Below are positions 31,171 through 36,293 of a stretch of 36,293 nt of DNA, one piece after another. The notes beneath the pieces are model-generated. The model saw nothing but the letters and a program-made list of their open reading frames with translations. It was not told the origin of the DNA and ran no database searches. The number at the start of each line of letters is the position of its first letter. Position 1 is the first letter of the stretch. The position numbers were made by a program, and so were the translations under genes. The stretch comes from Caulobacter sp. (lineage in GTDB: Bacteria > Pseudomonadota > Alphaproteobacteria > Caulobacterales > Caulobacteraceae), in contig JAGIBE010000218.1 in NCBI GenBank assembly GCA_017744495.1, positions 1 to 36,293 on the forward strand, read 5' to 3'.

Positions 31171-31992
31171 CTAATTGGGACGCTCGGGGCGATCAAGTCT
31201 TTCGCTGAGCGTCAGCATGTCGGCCCAGGCCTTCTTTTTGGCGTCGGGCTTCCGCAGCAGGAACGCTGGATGCAAGGTGGGCAAGGCCGGAAGCTCGGTT
31301 TGGCCGTCGCTGGAGGTCCATTCGAACCACCGGCCGCGCAGCGACAATATGCCTTCCTCGCGCTTGAGCAGGTTCTTGGCCGAGGCGCCGCCCACCAGCA
31401 ACAGGATCTTGGGCTGGACCAGCTGTATAGCGCGTTCGAGGAACGGCGCGCAGGTCGCCTGCTCCTGCGGAGTGGGGGTGCGGTTGCCCGGCGGACGCCA
31501 GAACACGGTGTTGGTGACGAAGGCGCGGTCCAGCAGGCCGGCGGCCTTCAGCATGCGGTCCAGCAACTGGCCGGCGCGACCGACGAAGGGCGCGCCCTGC
31601 TGGTCCTCGTCGGCGCCGGGCGCCTCGCCGATGATCATCAGCGGCGCGTCGACGGGACCGCGCGAGACCACGGCCTGGCGCGCGCCCTGGGTCTTCAGCG
31701 GACAGCCGTCGAAGGCGGCGATGGCGGCGGCCAGGGCTGGCAGGTCGGCGCAGGCGGCGGCCAGGGCCTTGGCCTCGGCGACGGCCGTGCCCAGGTCGGG
31801 GCCACGCCCGAAGGCCGGTGTGACGACCTGCGCCACGGGCGCCGGGGCGGGCGGCTCCTTGCGGGCCCGCAGCATCGCCGCGCCCTCGGCCAGGCGGTCG
31901 ATCGGATCGTCCGCGTACGACGCCTCGACGCCCGCGTCGGCCCAGAAGGCGAGCAGGCTCTCCACGGCGCGCGGGTCGATGGCGAGGTCCAT
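31171..31992 (-). CDS. Family-4-like uracil-DNA glycosylase (reduced cysteine set)
   Basis: 273 aa. Motif A GEAPGADEDQQGAPFVGRAGQLLD (from residue 122), WRPPGNRTPTPQE (165-177) and motif B TLHPAFLLR with H241 identify a UDG of the family 4/5 group, which removes uracil from DNA. An N-terminal extension of about 90 residues precedes the core. Of the four cluster cysteines of family 4 (as in Thermotoga UDG), C97 and C181 are present, but the first is F94 and the third is W165. So a [4Fe-4S] cluster is doubtful. This substitution is, as I recall, common in alphaproteobacteria. It is distinct from UdgX because the KRRIH loop is absent. ATG 31992 is the only good start. It is divergent from the ETF-QO gene. 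Confidence 0.9.
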   Translation of the reverse strand: MDLAIDPRAVESLLAFWADAGVEASYADDPIDRLAEGAAMLRARKEPPAPAPVAQVVTPAFGRGPDLGTAVAEAKALAAACADLPALAAAIAAFDGCPLKTQGARQAVVSRGPVDAPLMIIGEAPGADEDQQGAPFVGRAGQLLDRMLKAAGLLDRAFVTNTVFWRPPGNRTPTPQEQATCAPFLERAIQLVQPKILLLVGGASAKNLLKREEGILSLRGRWFEWTSSDGQTELPALPTLHPAFLLRKPDAKKKAWADMLTLSERLDRPERPN

Positions 31993-32081
31993 GGCCTCTT
32001 CTTAGCGCGATCCTCCGGACGCCGCCACGTCACGCGCTTGAAGATTGACGCTGCATCGCAGCAAAAAACGTTCGTTTATTC

Positions 32082-32111
32082 TTGACCACCTCCGCGTCAC
32101 CTCACGATAAG
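32082..32111 (+). promoter_or_regulatory. Possible promoter of the ETF-QO gene
   Basis: TTGACC (32082-32087) and GATAAG (32106-32111) are 18 nt apart, resembling a housekeeping sigma-factor promoter, with the start codon at 32168. A GACTC (GANTC) site follows at 32115-32119. The 175-nt gap between the divergent genes contains no other candidate I can support. Confidence 0.3.
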
Positions 32112-32167
32112 CTTCGACTCAAACAGCAAGAAACGCGGGCTTCAGTGCGCCCGGGCGGGAGACCTCA

Positions 32168-33841
32168 ATGAGCGAAGAGCTCGAACGCGAGTCGATGGAA
32201 TACGACGTCGTCATCGTCGGCGGCGGACCGGCGGGCCTTTCGGCCGCCATCCGGCTCAAGCAACTGGCGGCCAAGGCGGGGACCGAGGTTTCGGTGGCGG
32301 TGCTGGAAAAGGGCTCCGAGGTCGGCGCCCACATCCTGTCGGGCGCGGTGATCGATCCCAAGGGCCTGGCCGAGCTGTTCCCGGACTGGAAGGAACGCGG
32401 CGCGCCGCTGGAGACCCCGGTCACCAAGGACGTCTTCCGCTTGCTGGGCCCGCAGGGCGACCTGGCCCTGCCGATGTTCGCCATGCCGCCGTTCATGCAC
32501 AACCACGGCTGCTACATCGCCTCGCTGGGCAACGTCTCGCGTTGGCTGGCGGCTCAGGCCGAGGAACTAGGCGTCGAGATCTATCCCGGCTTCGCCGCCT
32601 CGGACTTGGTCTGGAATGACGACGGCTCGGTGAAGGGCGTCGTCGTCGGCGTGGTGGGCGTGGCCAAGGACGGCCACCACAAGCCCGACTACAACCCCGG
32701 CATGGAGCTGCACGGCAAGTACGTGTTCATCGCCGAGGGCGTGCGCGGCTCGCTGGCCAAGCAGTTGATCGCCAAGTTCGACCTGTCGGCCGGCAAGTCG
32801 CCGCAGAAGTACGGCATCGGCATCAAGGAGCTGTGGCAGGTACCGCCCGAGAAGCACCAGCCGGGCCTGGCCGAGCACACCACCGGCTGGCCCCTGGACA
32901 ACAAGACCGGCGGCGGCAGCTTCATGTACCACTTCGGGGACCACTACGTGGCCATCGGCTACGTCGTGCACCTGAACTACAAGAACCCCTGGCTGTCGCC
33001 GTTCGACGAATTCCAGCGCTTCAAGCATCATCCGGCGGTCAAGCCGCACCTGGAAGGCGGCAAGCGCATCGCCTACGGCGCGCGGGCCATCACCGAGGGC
33101 GGGTACCAGTCGGTGCCCAAGCTCAGCTTTCCGGGCGGCGTGCTGATCGGCTGCTCGGCGGGCTTCGTCAACGTGCCGCGCATCAAGGGCAGCCACAACG
33201 CCGTCAAGACCGGCATGATGGCCGCCGAGGCCGCCTTCGAGGCCCTGGCCGCCGGCCGGGCCAGCGACGAGCTGACCGCCTACCAGGACCTCTACGACAA
33301 GTCGTGGGTGGCCAAGGAACTGAAGGTCGTCCGCAACGCCAAACCGCTGCTGGGCAAGTTGGGCACCGCCCTGGGCGGCGCCGCCGGCATGTTCGACATG
33401 TGGTGCACCCATCTGCTGGGCGGCTTCTCGTTCTTCGGCACCTTGAAGCACGACAAGACCGACGCGGAGTCGACAGGTCTGGCGAAGGACTACAAGCCCC
33501 TGGTCTATCCCAAGCCTGACGGCGTGATCAGCTTCGACAAGCTCTCCTCGGTCTTCCTGTCGGCCACTAATCACGAGGAAGACCAACCGGCCCACCTGAA
33601 GCTGAAGGACCCCAGCGTCCCGGTCCAGGTGAACCTGCCCAAGTACGGCGAACCGGCGCGGCTCTACTGCCCGGCCGGCGTCTACGAAGTGCTCTACAAC
33701 GAGCAGGGCCAGGACCCGCGTTTCCAGATCAACGCCCAGAACTGCGTCCACTGCAAAACCTGCGACATCAAGGACCCGTCGCAGAACATCGTGTGGACCA
33801 CGCCGGAAGGCGGTGGCGGCCCTAACTACCCGAACATGTAG
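32168..33841 (+). CDS. Electron transfer flavoprotein-ubiquinone oxidoreductase
   Basis: 557 aa. The FAD-binding motif VVIVGGGPAGLSAA lies near the N-terminus, LEKGSEVGAHILSGAVID follows, and the C-terminal [4Fe-4S] domain has C501 (CPAGVYE) and C526, C529, C532 (CVHCKTCDIKDPSQNI), all four ligands intact. The enzyme takes electrons from ETF, reduced by acyl-CoA and amino-acid dehydrogenases, and passes them to ubiquinone at the inner membrane; the hydrophobic GGAAGMFDMWCTHLLGGFSFF segment suits membrane contact. The length is that of bacterial ETF-QO. Start ATG 32168 has GGGAG upstream. A strong terminator follows at 33873, so it is monocistronic. ETF subunit genes are not in the window. Confidence 0.96.
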   Translation: MSEELERESMEYDVVIVGGGPAGLSAAIRLKQLAAKAGTEVSVAVLEKGSEVGAHILSGAVIDPKGLAELFPDWKERGAPLETPVTKDVFRLLGPQGDLALPMFAMPPFMHNHGCYIASLGNVSRWLAAQAEELGVEIYPGFAASDLVWNDDGSVKGVVVGVVGVAKDGHHKPDYNPGMELHGKYVFIAEGVRGSLAKQLIAKFDLSAGKSPQKYGIGIKELWQVPPEKHQPGLAEHTTGWPLDNKTGGGSFMYHFGDHYVAIGYVVHLNYKNPWLSPFDEFQRFKHHPAVKPHLEGGKRIAYGARAITEGGYQSVPKLSFPGGVLIGCSAGFVNVPRIKGSHNAVKTGMMAAEAAFEALAAGRASDELTAYQDLYDKSWVAKELKVVRNAKPLLGKLGTALGGAAGMFDMWCTHLLGGFSFFGTLKHDKTDAESTGLAKDYKPLVYPKPDGVISFDKLSSVFLSATNHEEDQPAHLKLKDPSVPVQVNLPKYGEPARLYCPAGVYEVLYNEQGQDPRFQINAQNCVHCKTCDIKDPSQNIVWTTPEGGGGPNYPNM

Positions 33842-33872
33842 TCGCCTTCGAAAGGCCCTACGGCAGGCGTAG

Positions 33873-33907
33873 AGGCGCGGTTCGAACGTCGAGCCGCGCC
33901 TTTTCCT
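33873..33907 (+). terminator. Rho-independent terminator after the ETF-QO gene
   Basis: A 13-bp stem, AGGCGCGGTTCGA paired with TCGAGCCGCGCCT, with one G-U wobble and an ACG loop, runs into TTTTCCTT. It lies 31 nt after the ETF-QO stop and before the TPR lipoprotein gene. Confidence 0.85.
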
Positions 33908-33941
33908 TGCGGCGCGTCGGGAAACCGATGAGGGTGCGGAT

Positions 33942-35663
33942 ATGATGCGTACCAAGCTTCTTCTCGCTCTTCTCGCCGCCTCGACCCTGGGCGCCTGCGC
34001 CGCCGCGCCGCCTGGACCGGACCTGCGAGGCCAGCTCACCATGGGCTCGGCCTGGGGAACGAGCCGGTCGGCTTACGGCCAGTTCCTCGCGGGCCAGGCG
34101 GCCCTGCTGAACGGCTCGAACGCCCAGGCCGCCAGCTATTTCGACGAGGCCCGGCAGTTGGGCGAGGATCCCGGCGTGCTGGCCGACCGCGCCTTCACCG
34201 CCGCCTTGCTGGCCGGCGACGTGTCGCGCGCCGCGACCCTGGCTCCGCAGGGAACGGACGCGAACGAGCAGGTCCGCCGGCTGGGCGTGCTGACCCGGGT
34301 CGTGGACTTGATGGCCGTGGGCAAGGCCCGCGACGCCGAGACGCTTCTGAAGACCGAGACCCTGGGCTTCCCGCATCGTCCCGCCGCCGTGCTGCTGGCC
34401 CCCTGGCTGGCCGCCGCCGCGGGCGACGCCAACGGCGCGGTGGTGCGTCCCGAGCTGCAGGGCGACCGGTTCGTGCAACTGTTCGGCCAGCTGAGCCAGG
34501 CGCGGCTCTACGAGCGGGCCAAGCGCTATGACGAGGCCGAGACCGACTACAAGGCGCTGATGGCGATCGAGAACGCCCGGGCCCTGTTCGTCGAGGACTA
34601 CGGCGCGTTCCTGGAGCGTCGGAAGCGTCACGCGGACGCCGTGGCCCTGTACGACGCCGCTCTGGCGCGCGATCCGGACGACCAGGGCCTGCAGACGGCC
34701 CGCGCCCGCGCCGCAGCGAAGGGGCCGGCGCCGGCCATGCCGACCGACAAGCAGGGCGCCGCTCACGTGCTGGTCGCCTGCGCCGCCACCTTCGCCAGCG
34801 AGCGCCAGAGCCAGTTCAGCCTGGCCTATCTGCGCCTGGCCCTGCGGCTTGACCCTAAGCGCGACGACGCCTGGCTGCTGGTCGGCGACCTGTTGGGTCA
34901 GGACGATGACGACGCCGGCGCCCGCGAGGCCTACGCCAAGGTCCTGCCGACCTCGCCGCGCTATGTCGCTGCCCAGTCCAAGCTGGCCTGGAGCCTCCAG
35001 GGCAGCGGCGAGAAGGACAAGGCGATCGCTCTGGCCCACCAGTCCGCCGTCGCCGCGCCCAAGGACCGCGACGCCCAGATCACCTATGCCGACCTGCTGC
35101 GGGCCAACGAGCGCTGGGCGGAGTCGGCCGCCGCCTTGGACCCGCTGATCGCGGGGGAGGGCGACAAGCCCGACTGGCGGCTGCTCTACATGCGCGGCAT
35201 CGCCCTTGAGCGGGCGGGGCGCTGGGACGACGCCGAGCACGACCTCCTGACGGCCGTGAAACTGAACCCGGACGAGCCGGACCTGCTGAACTATCTGGGC
35301 TATTCCTGGATCGATCGCGGCGTGCACCTGCCCGAGGCCATCGCCATGGTCCAGAAGGCGGTCGACGCTCGTCCGCAGTCGGGCGCCATGCTCGACTCCC
35401 TGGGCTGGGGTTACTACCGCCAGGGCGACTACAAGACCGCCGTCGCCAAGCTGGAACAGGCCGTCGAGCTGGAGCCGGGCGACCCGGACGTCAACGGCCA
35501 CCTGGGCGACGCCTACTGGCGCATCGGCCGCCAGGTCGAGGCGCGCTACCAGTGGCAGCGGGTGCTGAGCCTGGAGCCGGACGCCAAGCAGAAGGCCGAG
35601 GCCGAGGCCAAGCTGAAGAACGGCCTGGACGGTCCGCCGGCCAAGATCGCCTCCAGCCAGTAG
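33942..35663 (+). CDS. TPR-repeat lipoprotein
   Basis: 573 aa. A lipoprotein signal (MMRTKLLLALLAASTLGAC, lipobox LGAC with the lipidated cysteine at 19) is followed by TPR-like helical repeats over most of the length, best in the last 200 residues (ALERAGRWDDAEHDLLTAVKLNPDEPDLLNYLGY, SGAMLDSLGWGYYRQGDYKTAVAKLEQAVELEPGDPDVNGHLGDAYW). Proteins of this build act as periplasmic or outer-membrane scaffolds, for example in cell-envelope assembly. No partner can be assigned. Two start codons are adjacent (33942, 33945). ispE begins 44 nt after the stop with no terminator between, so they are probably cotranscribed. Confidence 0.9.
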   Translation: MMRTKLLLALLAASTLGACAAAPPGPDLRGQLTMGSAWGTSRSAYGQFLAGQAALLNGSNAQAASYFDEARQLGEDPGVLADRAFTAALLAGDVSRAATLAPQGTDANEQVRRLGVLTRVVDLMAVGKARDAETLLKTETLGFPHRPAAVLLAPWLAAAAGDANGAVVRPELQGDRFVQLFGQLSQARLYERAKRYDEAETDYKALMAIENARALFVEDYGAFLERRKRHADAVALYDAALARDPDDQGLQTARARAAAKGPAPAMPTDKQGAAHVLVACAATFASERQSQFSLAYLRLALRLDPKRDDAWLLVGDLLGQDDDDAGAREAYAKVLPTSPRYVAAQSKLAWSLQGSGEKDKAIALAHQSAVAAPKDRDAQITYADLLRANERWAESAAALDPLIAGEGDKPDWRLLYMRGIALERAGRWDDAEHDLLTAVKLNPDEPDLLNYLGYSWIDRGVHLPEAIAMVQKAVDARPQSGAMLDSLGWGYYRQGDYKTAVAKLEQAVELEPGDPDVNGHLGDAYWRIGRQVEARYQWQRVLSLEPDAKQKAEAEAKLKNGLDGPPAKIASSQ

Positions 35664-35707
35664 CCTGACGACTTTCTAGACGCTTCCAGACGCTTCAAGA
35701 GCAAGCC

Positions 35708-36293
35708 ATGCGCCTCGACGCCTTCGCCCCGGCCAAGGTCAACCTGTTCCTGCACGTCGGCGGCCCGGACGCCGAGGGCTATCACCCGATCTCCAGCTTG
35801 ATGCTGTTCGCCGACGTCGGCGATCGGGTGGCGATCCAGGCCAGCGACACGCCCGGCTTCGAGGCCACGGGGCGGTTCGGGGGCGGAGTGCCGCTGGACG
35901 ATGGAAACTTGGTGGTGCGGGCGGCCAACGCCCTGCATGCGCGGCTGGGCGGGCCGGTCCCGCCGTTTCGGCTGATCCTGGACAAGGCCCTGCCGATCGC
36001 CGCCGGCCTGGGCGGAGGGTCCAGCGACGCGGGCGCGGCCCTGCGGCTGTTGCGTGGGGCCCTGGCGCCCGATCTGCCCGACGCGGATCTGGAAGCTGTG
36101 GCCGGGAGTCTCGGCGCCGACGGGGCCGCCTGCCTGTGGGGCGCGCCGGTGATGGCGGAGGGCAGGGGCGAGCGCCTGTCGCCCGCGCCGGCCCTGCCGG
36201 AACTGCACGCCGTGCTGGTCAATCCGTTGGTCCCATCGCCAACCGGGGCGGTCTACCGCGCCTATGACGCCGCCGTGCATCCCCACGTCGAAT
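35708..36293 (+). CDS. ispE: 4-diphosphocytidyl-2-C-methyl-D-erythritol kinase (3' truncated)
   Basis: The reading frame from ATG 35708 is open to the end of the window, giving 195 residues. It starts MRLDAFAPAKVNLFLHVGG, with the conserved PAKVNLxL segment that contains the substrate-binding/catalytic lysine, then EGYHPISSLM, and the GHMP-kinase ATP loop PIAAGLGGGSSDAGAAL (about residues 98-114), then LGADGAACLWG equivalent to the GADVPxF aspartate segment. IspE phosphorylates CDP-ME in the cytoplasm, the fourth step of the MEP pathway to isoprenoids. A full protein is about 285-300 residues, so roughly a third is missing beyond the window. Confidence 0.94.
   Translation, partial: MRLDAFAPAKVNLFLHVGGPDAEGYHPISSLMLFADVGDRVAIQASDTPGFEATGRFGGGVPLDDGNLVVRAANALHARLGGPVPPFRLILDKALPIAAGLGGGSSDAGAALRLLRGALAPDLPDADLEAVAGSLGADGAACLWGAPVMAEGRGERLSPAPALPELHAVLVNPLVPSPTGAVYRAYDAAVHPHVE

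Noticed and set aside
1..36293. GANTC sites as a general regulatory pattern in promoters
   Set aside because: Several gaps have GANTC, but so do coding regions; without a count against expectation only the two repeat-centred sites are reported.

Overview
The window is about 36.3 kb of GC-rich (by eye, roughly two thirds GC), densely coding chromosomal DNA from a Caulobacter or close Caulobacteraceae relative. The strongest taxonomic marker is an intact popZ (polar organising protein Z), whose N-terminal helix and C-terminal block match my memory of C. crescentus PopZ almost residue for residue. It sits in the order pcm-like / tolC (rsaF-type) / popZ / valS. Two intergenic palindromic repeats with a GANTC (CcrM) site near their centre, and a TonB-dependent receptor next to two flavin-dependent halogenase genes, fit the same group. 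I see no phage, IS element, plasmid gene, CRISPR array or rRNA.

Layout. 1-5.5 kb: 3' part of a TonB-dependent receptor gene, three consecutive hairpins (the last a good rho-independent terminator), then two tandem, translationally coupled tryptophan-halogenase-family genes. 5.5-7.5 kb: a small secreted SNase-like protein (minus strand) and a DUF6880-type protein. 7.5-13.3 kb: the conserved core block pcm-like / tolC / popZ / valS. 13.3-16 kb: first GANTC repeat, then three minus-strand genes for exported proteins (a PRC-barrel-like small protein, a Gly/Tyr/His-rich protein, a serine beta-lactamase/esterase-family hydrolase). 16-19.5 kb: an acyl-CoA-synthetase-like adenylating enzyme and an exported amidase, converging on the second GANTC repeat. 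19.6-23.6 kb: a TlyA rRNA methyltransferase, a glycine-zipper surface protein, a TrmA/RlmD-type RNA methyltransferase and a second SAM methyltransferase. 23.7-25.4 kb: tRNA-Cys(GCA), an HtrA-like PDZ protein that has lost two catalytic-triad residues, and an AraC regulator. 25.4-29.2 kb: an AT-richer spacer, a PA0069-type radical SAM protein, an SDR/DoxX-like fusion coupled to a DUF2269 membrane protein, and a short GT2-like protein. 29.2-32 kb (minus): a small membrane-protein gene cut by an in-frame TAG, a soluble lytic transglycosylase, and a family-4-like uracil-DNA glycosylase. 32.1-36.3 kb: ETF-ubiquinone oxidoreductase, a TPR lipoprotein, and the 5' part of ispE, which runs off the window.

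How the genes relate. The receptor and the two halogenases look like one nutrient-uptake/halogenation locus. The pcm-tolC-popZ-valS block joins outer-membrane export, cell-pole organisation and translation through conserved position rather than a shared pathway. ETF-QO feeds electrons from fatty-acid and amino-acid oxidation to ubiquinone and may relate functionally to the acyl-CoA-synthetase-like gene. The points most worth a second look are the GANTC repeat pair (shared 38-nt arm in opposite orientation, both between convergent genes), the HtrA-like pseudoprotease, the TAG-interrupted gene, the paired halogenases, and two mutually exclusive hairpins over the start of the 22538 methyltransferase gene. 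I did not find a clearly new multi-gene system; most of the window is core genome.
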